From Blumeriella jaapii (lineage: Eukaryota; Ascomycota; Leotiomycetes; Helotiales; Drepanopezizaceae): a DNA stretch of 64,000 nucleotides. Positions 48,255 to 59,800 of the stretch are shown piece after piece. Positions within the stretch are counted from its first letter, which is position 1. Every line of letters starts with the position of its first letter. The position numbers were made by a program, and so were the translations under genes. The stretch is from assembly GCA_009599575.1 (NCBI GenBank), contig VWND01000075.1:1757613-1821612 (forward strand), read 5' to 3'. Below the pieces are notes generated by a model, which had not been told where the DNA came from, made no database searches, and saw nothing but the letters and a program-made list of their open reading frames with translations.

Positions 48255-49225
48255 CTAGTCTTGAATCGGAGATTCGTCCACAAAATAAAGTTTGCAGCTG
48301 CGAAAGACCTTTGCCGTTGGGCATTTCCATGTTCGTACTGAAATCCACACAGAGACTAAGTGGTAGAAAACTGAGTTTCGACTTACTCTCGTCCGTGGCC
48401 CAACATCCTCCCGTTTGCCAACGATTGGCACTCGGATCCTTCAACAAAGTTAGTCGTACATTTGACATGGATTTAAGACCAGGATTCTTTTGGGGCCTCG
48501 ACTTCAAGTTTTAAGTTTGGCCCCGAAACAATAAAGACGGCGGGCCGGACTCACCACTTCTCTTGCCCAAATCTGCTCATTCGTTCCTAGCTTCCTGGCC
48601 GCAATTTGCGTCCATGGATTGAGTAGGTGGTATGCCGTGCTGACACCGAGTCCCCAAGCAGCATACACCTCTCTCTCCTCGTCCACGATGACCTTGACTG
48701 CCCATGCACCGCCAATTGCATTTACCCATTTGTCTGTTGCGTCTTTCGAGGCGTGAGATATAGCTACGCAGTGAATACCCGGATACTTGTTCGCTATGCG
48801 GCGGAGTTCAAGAAACGTTTTTTCTGCGACTGAAAAAGAGACGTTAGCACCATTACTGAAAGAACGAACTCTCGTGCTAGATCTGGGACTCGGGCAGAGT
48901 ACGTACAAGGACATCCAGTGTGTCTCAAGAAAGCCACAATTGTGCATCGTCCGTCTCCCGCTGGCAGTTGCAAGAGTCTAGAGTTTGGCGCAATAGTCCC
49001 CCAGATTGGTGTATTCGCAACAGCCACTGGGGGCGGCAGAGGCGTCTGCCATGATTTCAACGCTACCGGGACTTGCATGTCCTTGAACGGGTTCGCAAAT
49101 GGTAGAGCAGCATTGTTGCCATCTTTGGAGTTGCTGGTGATGCCAGGGTAGTCCGGTACAGCCAGCGCGTTAGATGGAATCCCAGATTTGCGGAGAGCTA
49201 TCTTGGTGGTGAGTTTTGAGAACAT
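48255..49225 (-). CDS. AhpC/TSA-like thioredoxin-fold protein
   Basis: Four exons (49225-48907, 48829-48555, 48438-48387, 48337-48255) give about 242 residues. The core motif spans the first junction: IVAFLRHTGCPFAEKTFLEL, the AhpC-TSA_2-type peroxiredoxin-like signature with a single Cys and no second Cys three residues on. Downstream blocks KYPGIHCVAISHASKD, WGLGVSTAYHLLNP and SANRWQTGGCWATD also fit the family. Members are thioredoxin-fold proteins presumed to act in redox defence; enzymatic activity here is not established. The first three exons are well supported. The last is uncertain: the 49-nt intron 48338-48386 has a good GTAAGT donor but gives an unfamiliar C-terminus, whereas reading through would extend to 48046. 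Confidence 0.75.
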
Positions 49226-50432
49226 GATGATTGGTGATGCGATAGAAAGTTGATTTACGAGAGGAGAAGGGAAAAGAGAGGAGCCCAGGAAAAGGGAAGA
49301 GCTTACATACGAGCCAAATGTTTTTGGATATCTCCACCCAAGATCTGGGAGCTTGAAACGAAACAGAAACAGAGGAGGTGGCGAGCCGCGACAACTCGGT
49401 ATCGGCCCCTGTTCTCGGCGGAAGCCAGATCACGTGCAAACCAAGCGGGTTTGTCTTGGTTGATGCTTTGCTTTTACCCAGGTTGCAAGTGAGACGTGTC
49501 CGGAATTTTCGTACTTAGCCATGGGTAGCGTTTCTCAATTTCTCAAACTGTCGTTTCGTTACTTATCAGACATACTTGAAGCTTCTCACGAGGATCTTCC
49601 AGCGATCAAGAGCCCCAAAAATTGCTGCCCTGTTTGATCTGCCGTTACTGGCTTTAGGGCGCAAGGTGTTGCATGGCCCTTTTCGTCACAGGTGGAAGCA
49701 ATTCAATCGGTACATTTCCAGTGTTCATTCTTACGGTTGTTGTGCTTGAGAAGTCGGACGTTGCCTTGTATCAAGTTGAACGTGGAGCTCGCGAATGGGT
49801 TTTCCCGATTTGTCCGACAGACCAACCAATTGTCCGTCTCATCGGACTCGAACAATCCAGATTGTGGGCCTATTTGAATGGTAATCGATACCAAAGTCAA
49901 TATCCGATCCTGTTGCAACCCAGGAACAGAAAGTCCTTACCTTCAAACCCAGAGCCATAGTCCTTGTCTAGTGTAGGCGATTTCCCCCCAGGCATTTTCT
50001 GGAAAACAAAGACCTTGTAGTAGGACAAAGTATCAGGGATATGAATATCCTATAGGAAAATGCGGATTCTACGACCTAGCTATACAAACAATTCTCGATG
50101 CAGTACGTGCTTTGTCGTAAGATCACTAAGAGTTCTCACCATATGCTTCGTGAATTGGTGCCATGGCGTTAATGACATGGTGGGTCAGTGTCTGGACTCA
50201 CCCAGGTGCAGGCTAGTCAAGGTCGAACATTTGCATCGGCGATCCTCTCGTTGTTACTGAAAGCTCTGATGGCGCATGTTCTTACTGATCCTCTATATTT
50301 AAAGAGTATATTTTTTGCCATAAGCTCGATGAAACTGTCAACGAGATATGACTACAGATGCATGGTTCAACGTTGATTTTTCACCCCTAAATTAGATTTT
50401 GGCTCCTAAGCATCGCCTCTCTGCTAGATCGT
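49226..50432. other. Intergenic, no gene supported
   Basis: A CACGTG site (GATCACGTGC) is at 49430-49439 near the AhpC/TSA-like promoter. Frames on both strands at 49670-49960 mirror each other and show no domain. Confidence 0.45.
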
Positions 50433-50613
50433 AAGTTCTCAACAGATGATGATGATGATGATATTATTTACGTCTGGAGGGGACAGTGAAACTGCGCTAC
50501 CTCAAGCCCCCCGCAGGGCATTTGAGACGTGCTAAGCTGGGGATTTTTACATACAAGAGACCCTCGAGAAAGCAGTTATATAAAAGAAATGTGTGACAAA
50601 AGTTCTCAACAGA
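50433..50613 (-). mobile_element. 153-bp 5'-truncated LINE copy with perfect 14-bp target-site duplication
   Basis: AAGTTCTCAACAGA occurs at 50433-50446 and again at 50600-50613. Between them lies a (GAT)n tail and about 135 bp nearly identical to the 3' end of the long element at 53892-60161 (GTGAAACTGCGCTACCTCAA; GCTAAGCTGGGGATTTTTAC; GACCCTCGAGAAAGCAGTTA). The simple-repeat tail at the 3' end and the extreme 5' truncation are normal products of target-primed reverse transcription. Confidence 0.9.
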
Positions 50614-50929
50614 AGTGTTCTGTTGAGTGTGCTAAACGGCACAATTGCGCTGTCCCGCCAGGCCGCCTACTAGACCAATTCACGAGAGACGTGTACCCTC
50701 TCACTTGGCTTCTTGGGCCTCAACTAGCAGAACTTTTCATGTGGAAGCTGCAGACAATAGGTATGTATTGTTATAGCAAGTATATCGATCTTCCCCTATG
50801 TCTTGGCACCTGCGACGGTTTCATGTTTTCGCGGCCTCGCTTAAGTTGGCATTTGTTTACTTGGCAGCCACGCATGGAGTGAAGAACGCCCAGTATAGGA
50901 TTATGCAGTCCTAGAAAGGGCATGGACGT

Positions 50930-51217
50930 CTCCTCAGGCAAGTGGCGAGAACTTGGCCTAGCCCACGCCGTTTTGCTACTAGCAGTTCATGATGCGTGAC
51001 GAAGCGACCCCTGCTGTCAACTGAGAAACAAACGGAGATATTCAGGGGCTCTACGGTCCGGGTGCGGTCACCATATGAGCTTTTGATCGTCAATCTTCGT
51101 ATACTGAACACTGCCGCGGAGTTTGACCGGATTCTGGTCATGAGGGAGGGAGCGATCCTCGAGAGTGGGAATGCTAGTGAGCTAAACTTAATCGGAGTGG
51201 TGTTCCACGGTTTGTAA
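50930..51217 (+). pseudogene. Relic of an ABC transporter, second nucleotide-binding domain (ABCC-like)
   Basis: The frame 50996-51217 reads ...LRILNTAAEFDRILVMREGA followed by ILESGN, close to the switch-histidine region and D-x-x-R-I-L-V-M-x-x-G-x-I-x-E ending of full-size fungal ABC transporters, though the His is replaced (NLRILNT where AHRLNT is usual). Just upstream in another frame, SGKWRELGLAHAVLLL resembles the decayed signature motif and Walker B start. The rest of the domain is unrecognisable and no membrane domain is nearby, so this is a fragment. No function is expected. Confidence 0.55.
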
Positions 51218-51899
51218 TAAGAGCAGTGAAAGTGTCTCTGGATAAAGCTCTCTGAATCAGAACACTGGCGAACTTTACTACGGTACTGTAATAACATGTA
51301 ATTTTTACTTCTGTTAATTTTTCATAGGTATTCTACATAAGCTAGATAGGCAAGATGCCGATCAGGTTAAAGGCGGCAAATTTGTTTTCACTGATCTACA
51401 GATGGTTTCATGCTTACTTCTTCTTTCCAACAATCCAAAAAATTCAGCGACGGTATTCGATGCCGTAAATGTCTGGAGCGGCAATGTACGGAGGAGGTCG
51501 AACATCAGAAGAACTCACACAGAGGTATCGTGAGCAGGCACAATCCAAGCGATACAAGTGCGTTTCTAAGCAGCTTGTTATACACTCCACTTGAGATCTA
51601 ATCTACTGCTCCTATCAGCGCCCAGAAAACAGTCATGCTCCTGGCGATCATAAGCATGATGAATATTTCATTTAAGAGTTCTGCTGTGCGAGGTCAGAAC
51701 GACTTAGTTAGCTACCGGAGAGAGAGGATGGGAAATTGTCATACGTACGAAACACGGCAAGCACGAACTTCTGCGTGCGAAAAGGAAAGGCCGACAAAAA
51801 CCACTAGACGGAGGTTAGCGCCATCTCTAGCTTTGCTGGAATTTGATCGTGTCTTGGGATTCTCGAATTCTATCTCCTTCTTGATAGCCGAGGACCTGA
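51218..51899. other. Gene-relic spacer
   Basis: No gene is recognised. The minus strand may hold further decayed parts of the MFS relic to the right, but without clear blocks. Confidence 0.4.
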
Positions 51900-52390
51900 A
51901 ACGTCGACGGAAATAAACCCAGAGGCTCTACATACGCCGTACTTAGCTGTGTCTTTCGCCATAATCTCAAAAGTGTACATGGCCACAAAGCTGGTAACGG
52001 CTGGCGGTATCATCAACCAGAGACGCAACCTGAGCTGGTAGACGCCATCACTCCGTTTCGTCAGGTACTCGGCCAGCTGATCGAAGGTCAGATACAGAAG
52101 AGCAGGGCGATGAGGGTGGCCGCCAGCGCCGCGAAACTCAAGAGCCCAAACTTCTCAGTGTTGAAGTTCAGGGGCGGTTATGGGATCGTGATGATTATCG
52201 CAGTGTCCATCAGACTACCCCACGAGATCGTTGCTCAATTGACGAGGATTTACTCCTTGCTGATCAGCGAGACTTTCTCTTTGGAAGTGTCCAGCACGAA
52301 CGCGCGAGGGGGGAGGCATATCCAAAAGGTTGCTGAGTGGAAAAGCATGAGGAAGGGCCGTCTGAAGAAGTAACAAAGCGGCGCGTGGGA
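51900..52390 (-). pseudogene. Relic of a major facilitator superfamily transporter
   Basis: On the minus strand, FRRPFLMLFHSATFW near 52370 is followed by two in-frame stops and then PPLNFNTEKFGLLSFAALAA near 52165. Next, one frame over, comes FDQLAEYLTKRSDGVYQLRL and RLWLMIPPAVTSFVAMYTFE ending near 51955. This is the central loop and following helix of fungal drug/general-substrate MFS proteins (Ala/Thr-Lys/Arg-Arg-x-x-Gly-x-Tyr-Glu-Pro-Glu). At least three stops and one frameshift show it is dead. Confidence 0.6.
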
Positions 52391-52928
52391 GCTCTCGTCG
52401 TGAATTCTTTTCTCGGCCGGCCGGTCTTCGATCTACTCGCGCCCCAGGAACCTCATCTCTGGAGCGAAGCGAAACAAAGGTCGCAGCGAGCAGAGTCTCC
52501 GATATACTTGCTCCTTCCCGTTACTATCGACCTCGTTACTATCGCTCATTTTCCACTCGAACGTACAGATCCAAGCTGGATAGTGTAGGCAGCATTCCTA
52601 TTGGAGGCTTATCAAGAAACCAGAAGATGCATCCACAGATGGCGCTCGGTGAACAATCCCTCAGATTCTCATATCCCACACCCTGGTAGCTAAGCTTCTT
52701 CATTGTTTTTTTTTTCAGCGACTGTCGGGATGATGATCACGGCGGATCACGTGTTATAAAGATCACGTGCTAGCGTGCCTGCTGCACGAGGCAACCGCGC
52801 TAGCTGCACATATGTCCCAGGAAACCTTAGCTAGGTAGGTAGTAGTAGACCAGACACCAGCAATACAACGATATTGCACATCTCAGCCCCCTTGTGTGCA
52901 CACCCTCGTCATGCCAACAGCGACAGCT

Positions 52929-52968
<40 letters not shown>

Positions 52969-53238
52969 CACTTCATTTTATAGTATTTCAACAACTGTTG
53001 GTGAAGTTTGAGAATTGGCACTGATGCGAAAGTCACGCAATAAGTAGGAAATAGGAAACTCCTTTTCTTATCATAATTGTAGCATTGCAAATCCCGAACA
53101 ATTCTATCATATCCATCATAACAAAACAACAAAATCAATAACAAAAACAAAACAGTAAAGGCAACAGCGCATAGATCAACTTCATGCACTACTTTCCTCC
53201 CCTTTTCAAAAAGGTGGTTGGCATGTTGTTTAGCAGTG
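52391..53238. other. Intergenic with poly-T tract
   Basis: Two ATCACGTG sites lie at 52747-52768 and a GGTAGGTAGTAGTAGA stretch near 52834-52849. A 38-nt poly-T follows at 52931-52968. No gene was found. Confidence 0.5.
52931..52968. repeat. poly-T tract (38 nt)
   Basis: Uninterrupted run of 38 T. It could be the poly-A tail of a retroposed sequence inserted in minus orientation, but no target-site duplication was identified. Confidence 0.9.
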
Positions 53239-53750
53239 TTATGGCTTGCACTACGGAACATCAGTATAACAGATGTAATAGTATAGCAAACATCACTTAC
53301 GCAAACAACAATCTATACAACATACTATTAGTAAAGGTTCGTAGCAATTTGTACAGAAAAAAGATGATTACCTACCCCTTTATTATTGGCGCACTCTTGG
53401 AAATTGTAATTATTAGAACCCGGCGCTTGCTGTGCAAATAAACAGTCACCTCTGTCATTAGGGAACATTTCTTTATCTGGTGCCGAAGACTCCGCGCACT
53501 AAGTTATGAGTCAGCAAACTCATTTTCGCATATACGCTTTTCTTCGATTCGACTTACACAATAAGGTTTATAACCTTTCTAAGGGAAATTGTTAGCCTTA
53601 GTTCACTTATTTTTATAGGTTAAAAAATACCCCCCCATCTTGGCAGACCAATGATTTTCGCAATTCAGCTGGATCTTTGCTACACTGTTTTTGGAACGCT
53701 GCCGCTCCAAAGGCTTGTGCCAATACGAAGGTGATAAGTGATAGCTTCAT
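53239..53750 (-). CDS. Small secreted cysteine-rich protein (candidate effector)
   Basis: Five exons: 53750-53631, 53578-53558, 53498-53376, 53312-53301 and 53250-53239. The four introns are 52, 59, 63 and 50 nt, all GT-AG and all in phase 0, giving 95 residues. The start MKLSLITFVLAQAFGAAA is a typical signal peptide, cut probably near residue 18. The mature part has eight cysteines in the order C-C-CC-C-C-CC (residues 23, 36, 47, 48, 66, 83, 92, 93). Both CC pairs are built across an intron, and exon 4 is a 12-nt micro-exon. No known family was recognised: the cysteine order differs from hydrophobins (C-CC-C-C-CC-C), and there is no chitin-binding or CFEM pattern. The product is expected to be secreted and disulfide-rich; any role in a host is inference. 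It starts about 140 bp from the RIP-affected LINE. Confidence 0.75.
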
Positions 53751-53876
53751 CTTGTAAAATAATGGGAAAGATTGAAGGATAGGTGGATTGGATAGTCGTT
53801 GAAAGATTGATTTTCAGATGTGATTAAAGAATAAACGTAACGGGCAGTCGATAGGTATTAAATATCTGTTCGCTGC

Positions 53877-53891
53877 GCCCCTTGGGAACGA
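53877..53891. repeat. Target-site duplication, left
   Basis: GCCCCTTGGGAACGA, matching 60162-60176 at 14 of 15 positions, borders the 3' end of the LINE. Confidence 0.8.
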
Positions 53892-56800
53892 TGATAATAA
53901 TAATAATAATAATATTGTTTAACGTCTGAAGGGGGCAGTGAAACTGCGCTACCTCAAGCCTCCCGCAGGGCATTGGAAACGTGCTAAGCTAGGGATTTTT
54001 ACATACAAAAGACCCTCGAGAAAGCAATTATATAAAAGAAATGTATGACAAAAGATCCGCTATTTAAGCCTTTTCCCTACAAGCGGAATGGTTCTTTATT
54101 ATGTTCGTAAAATAAACTTCGAATAAAATCAATATGCAAAATTAAAACGCTGAATGTTTTTATTAGTCGTAAAACCAATGGTCGAGCCAATCGGCGAGGT
54201 TATACAAAACAAAAAAAAAGCAAAAGCGCGAGAAATCCAAAACTTTTCAATTTAAATTCTAAATTTTAAACGTTAGTAATACAATATTTGAAAACTTTTC
54301 TTTTTTAAAACGGCAATACGCTGCCTCAAAATCTATCTAAGGCAGGTAAATAAATAAAACTTAATAATATAAAAAAGTTCCGCGAACTGTTTCGCGTTTA
54401 GCTTTTTTAAAATATCGCAATGCTTCGGTGTCCGAAATGAATAAGTAATCCGGCTTCAACGGCCAATAACGGAATCGTTTCCGAAACTTTCTGCATTTTA
54501 CGATATGCAATAAAGTTTTGCGTTTGCCGCAAAAGCATTTTAAATTCGCGTTTGCGTATTTGAATTTAATATAATACTAATAAAAATCGCCGTATAAAAA
54601 GCGAAGCGCCAAAAATCGATAAAGCACCGGGCGAGATAAATGCAATTTTAAAAAGTTTTTAATACGGTATTCGAATTGCTACCGTTAATAATTCCGAAAA
54701 AAAAAAATCCTTATGTCTAAATTATTATTTAATCCTAGCGTCGTTTTTTTTATCGTTTTATAATAAAAACGTATTTTACAGATCGTCGGTTCGGAAAGTA
54801 TGCCCGGATCCTAAAGCTAACTGCTTTTATAAATAGCGAGTTTATCCGCTGCTTTATTGCCGATTATACTTATATATTTTAAGGCCCACCGGACTCCGAC
54901 GTCGTATATAAGCATTATATTTTGTATTTTGTAAAACATTTATTATAATATCGATAACGCGTTTTTTCGAATATATTAAATTACCGAAATCGAATCGATG
55001 CAAAGCCAAATACGGCCGTACGTATAAGCAGGCTGCGCGCGTAATATTCTGGCCAATCTTATACGGGCCTTTATTATCTCCGCGTCGAAAACGTAAAACT
55101 TCGTATTAATCGCTTCACAGCCCGAGCCGATCATTTTTTTATTTTAATAAGTTATATAACCGTAGCCAACCAACTTATTTTTATTTAAGTATCGTTCCGT
55201 ATTATTAAAAAAGATCGTAATATCATCGGAAAGCAATTCGTTCTATTATTTATTAAAAGCTTTCGCGGCTTTCTTTTTGTTTATTTTTAAAATGAAATCC
55301 GTTCGGCATTTAAAAAAAAAGTAAAATAATCGGGAATTAAAATCGGAAAATTAGCGAAAATCAAATCGCCGCGCGCTTTATTTTCGTTTTTACAGCCTAA
55401 CGAATGCTTTTGCCGCGGCCTCGTATAATTAATAATAAAAGCATACGTTTAATTAAAAGGTAACTTTTATTTATTATTTGTAAACGTAGCGCGAATTTTA
55501 ATTTGGCTTTTTTTCAAAGCCGCTTTCCGCTGATAAAAAGCTTGCGTTCCGAAAAAATATAATATTCGAAATAGTCTTTTATATTAGCAAAACGCTTCTT
55601 CTGACGGCCAACGTAATCGTACTTTTTTATTATATCCAAATGCCAATTTATTTTTATGCTAACTTTTTTATTCCGGACCGTTTTAATACGACTACCATAC
55701 CACGCTTTCGCCTCGTACAAAATAAACGGAAAAACGCAAATAATTATAGCTTTTCGGAATAAATAAACCGGAAAGCCTCGTATCGTTTTCGCTAGCCCTC
55801 GTATATAAAAAGCGAGCTTTCGAGCTTTAATAGCCTGTTTAAATACGTATCTTTTAAACGACAATTTGCGATCAAACCAAATTTTTAGCTATCGTAAAAA
55901 AACCGGCTGTTTTTTTTTTTTTCGCTTTTTCGAGGTCGTAATTAGTTCGATCGTATTATTTTCGTCGATAACAAAAAAAAAAAAAAAGCGTAATCGTATT
56001 TTTTCTTAATAATATAAATCATTTTTTCTGTTTTTTTAGCGCAAAAAAAACTTTATTATCGTTGTTTTATTGCAAAATCGACTTAATATTTTCGAATAAT
56101 AATTGCACGTTTTTGTATTTAACGAATCAAATACCCGATAAAAGCAAATATTATCAGCGTATCCGAATCGAAATTCCGAATTTTATATTATCAGCTTTGC
56201 GAAATAAAACATATATAAAACTAACGAAAAAAAAACGAGCTTTAAAAAGTTTTACATTTAACGTCGTAAAACTGTATAATAATCTGTTTTAATTTCATAC
56301 GCATTTTGCGATCGAAAAAAAAACTTTTGTACCAGTTTTAAAAATAATCTAGGCCAGCTTTGCGAAATTATTCGTTAAAATAATTTTCGTACTAAAAAAA
56401 GCGTCGAACGTCTTTTAAACGTTTATCGTAATTATAATAATTTTTTTACCCGTTAATAATATTTGCTTTACGTCGTATATAAACGAAATTATCAAATCTA
56501 TTTTTAAAACGCTTAAAAAACGCGCTATCGTATTGCGAATTAAAAATACCGTAAGTAAAAACTGTCCAGGCCAGTTTTTTCGTTATAATTCGTTCGAAAC
56601 TTTTAAAAACACAAAATAACAAAGCAATCGGCCGTCAAAATCGCACCGAATGCATTTGCTTTTGCTTGCCTATTTTAAGCATTATCGCTATTTCCGCCAG
56701 CTTTTATAATTGCGGAAAATAGCTAAAAGCGAAGCATTTATCAAAAATGCCGTGCATAATATGCTTAATATGCTTTCAGCAAATTTTAAGCAGCCGAACC

Positions 56801-59800
56801 GTAACGCGGTCGACGCTCGGCGATATGCTAAATATTTTAATTATAAAACGCTCGATCTTTTTTAAAAAAATGGTTTAGTTTTAAAAAAAAGTCTGTTTTC
56901 GGTCGTTATTTTTTAGAAAAAAATCGTCGAATAAATCGTCCGCCGTATTAAACCGTTAAAGCATTTTCGTATATAACGTTTCAGCTTTTTTTTTCGAATT
57001 TTCGATTAATCGGCCGTTGATTTCGAAAAATAACGATTTAAAATTCGTAATAAATTTATGCTAGCTAATTAGCAAATAAAAATTCCTGTCCGATTTATAT
57101 TCGTTAATTCGATTACGCTAATAATCCTGCTTAGTTTTAACCACGATTGTTTTGAAATTCCGATATTCGAACGATGCGATCGGATTATTAGCAATATTAA
57201 AAAGCTTATACGCCCGGTGCGCGGCTTTGCATTCCGGCGTTTATTAATAAACACCGTAGCCTTATTTTATATTTCTTTTCCCGGCTGTTTAAATAGCCGA
57301 GTCTATTATTACTGCGAATTATATTATATAAGTGTTTATCTGCTTTGGCGTAATTAACGTTTTAAAATTAAGCAAGCGAACGACTTCCGTATATACGAGC
57401 GCCGAAAAAATCGGAAATGCTAAAAATCCGGAATTTTATAATACACTTGTTCCAAAAAAACCCGTTTTTTTCTTTTGATCGTAATAATTTAAATCTGATA
57501 ATCGAAAATAAAATAAAAATCGCTTCGAATAATCGTTTTTAGCGAAAAATAAATTAAAAAAAATCAAATCGAAAATATTGCTTAAACGGTATATCGCTAT
57601 TCTTAAATTTCCGATGAAATCCATGCCGTTTTCGGAAGCTTATTTTGCGATAGCGGATCCGCTGTAGCTAAAAGCGACGCCCGGATCGAATATATCGTAG
57701 CTAACGTTAAAATCGCTTTTTTATTAAACAATTTTTTAAAAAAAACTAAATTTTTAATATAATCGATAATTTTATAAATAATAAACTAGCGGTATACGTT
57801 AAAAATAAGCCTGTTATTAACCACGATCTATAGCAAATCGCGCGAAATAAATTGTCGCTGCTTTATATAATTATATTTTTTTGCTTTTTTTCGAATATAC
57901 GTTAGTATTCGAAAGCGCTAAGCCTCGCGCTTTTTTTTATTTCCGATGCCCCAAACCGGTACTAAAGCGTAAAAATCGTATTTTAAATAATTTTAAATAA
58001 TAATATTAAAATAAATAGCAGGTTTTTATATGTAAATAATATTAATTTATTTAAAAAAGCATAGCTCGAAAATAATAATATAAGCAAAATATTGTTTGCT
58101 TACGTTTGCTTACGCTACGATAAGCATATTAAGCTTATATCGATCGCGGCTACGACCGCGGTTGCGTATGCGTTATTTATATTTTAATATCGAAATTCGA
58201 AAACGCATACGTTTATTTCGTCGTCGATATCGAACTGCTGCGAAAGTTCGATTTTATTATAAATCGGACTAAACGCAGCCCGTCGCGAAAAGCGAAGTTT
58301 AATCGGCTTAAAAATTTCGTTCTCAAACGAAATAGCTTAAAAAAAAGCTTGCGAAAAAAAAATTAATAAACCTAAAATAGCCGCTCCGCCGAAGTCCGCT
58401 GATCCTTAGAACAACGAGCAAAAAAAAAGCAAAAAAGCTAATTACGATGCTCGTATTTTCGTAAGCTGTAACAGCCGTTTTAACGTAAAAAATCTTACGC
58501 TTGCGAATTAACGCTGTTTTAAAAGCCGGTATAAAAAGCTCCACCGCCTGGCTTTAAACTTACGCATTAGCGACGGCAATAGCCGCTGCGTACGCTTATT
58601 ATTCGTATTTGCGAATCGCGTCGATTTTTTTTTTTTGTTTTTTTTTTAAATTTTTCCGTTTTTAGTAGTCGTTTTTAAACGCCGTTAAGCAATTCATATG
58701 CTTCGCGACGAAAAATCCATAGCAATTAACGCATTTAATTTTATAAATGCAATTAAAACCAATCGGCCCGTCGTAGTAATCGTTTCGTTGCTCGCAATTT
58801 TAATAACGGTAATAGCGGATGCATTTAAAAAGATTGCAATAATTTTGGCAGCCGAAGTTGTAAATCGTAATAAAAGATTTTTTCTTAATAGCTTTAAAAG
58901 CGTCGTTAACGTTAAAAAGCCGAAAAGCCCGAACCGGCTTAATAAACAAAACGATTTACGTAATTTTGCCGTTAGCTAAATTAGCTTCGTATCGAAACGG
59001 ACGGCAGCTAATAAAACGCTTTTTTCGTTTAAGCAATAACTTTTTCGACGATCAGCTCGGAAATGCTCAGAATCTCGCCGTTTATATACGAGCGGAATAT
59101 TATAAAAACATTTGAAACAGCGTAATTATATTATATTTTCGGCAAGCGCATATGCTCGTAGCTAAGCATTCGTATTACGATCTTTTTGTTTTTTTTATAA
59201 TATAAACAAATCGCAAACCGTAAAATTTAATAAATTAATAGCTTAATTTGTTTTAGTTAAAATTATAAAAAAAAATCTTTCCAAAAGTAAAACCGTTGAT
59301 TTTGGCCATAAAAGCTTGCTTCGCTACAAAAAGTTCGATTTTCGCGGCTTTTCGCTAAAAAAAATGGCTAGAATACGCTTGTTTTTCCGAATTAAATTAA
59401 AAGCGGCGCTTGCAATTTAATTAAATATAAATTCAATCGAAGCGCCGCCGTTCGTAATAAATTTCTTTTTATTTTTAGCAGTATCGAAGTCTGCTTCCGA
59501 GTTTTTTCAAAATCTTAGCTATACTCGCGTAAATAATAAAAGCCGAAGCGAAAAAAAAAAAATCGTCGCTAAAAAAGGTTTTTTTTTTTTTTGGCTTATA
59601 AAGCGAAAAGAAACGAAATTGCTGGTTTTTTGCGAAAACGAACGCGGACAAAAAATAAACAAATTTATTTTCAATATTATAAACGAAGTTTTTTTAATCT
59701 TTTTGCTAATAAAAAAAAACGAAATCGTCGATTAATTTGCCGAAATCGCGTACAACGGCGTATCGAATATAAATTATTCGTTCGATCGCATCCAAACGGC

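Noticed and set aside
52931..52968. Poly-T as the tail of a processed retrocopy
   Set aside because: No gene-like sequence adjoins it in the required orientation and no target-site duplication was found, so it is listed only as a homopolymer.
53239..53750. Hydrophobin identity for the eight-cysteine protein
   Set aside because: Hydrophobins have C-CC-C-C-CC-C; here the order is C-C-CC-C-C-CC, and the spacing and hydrophobic pattern do not fit.
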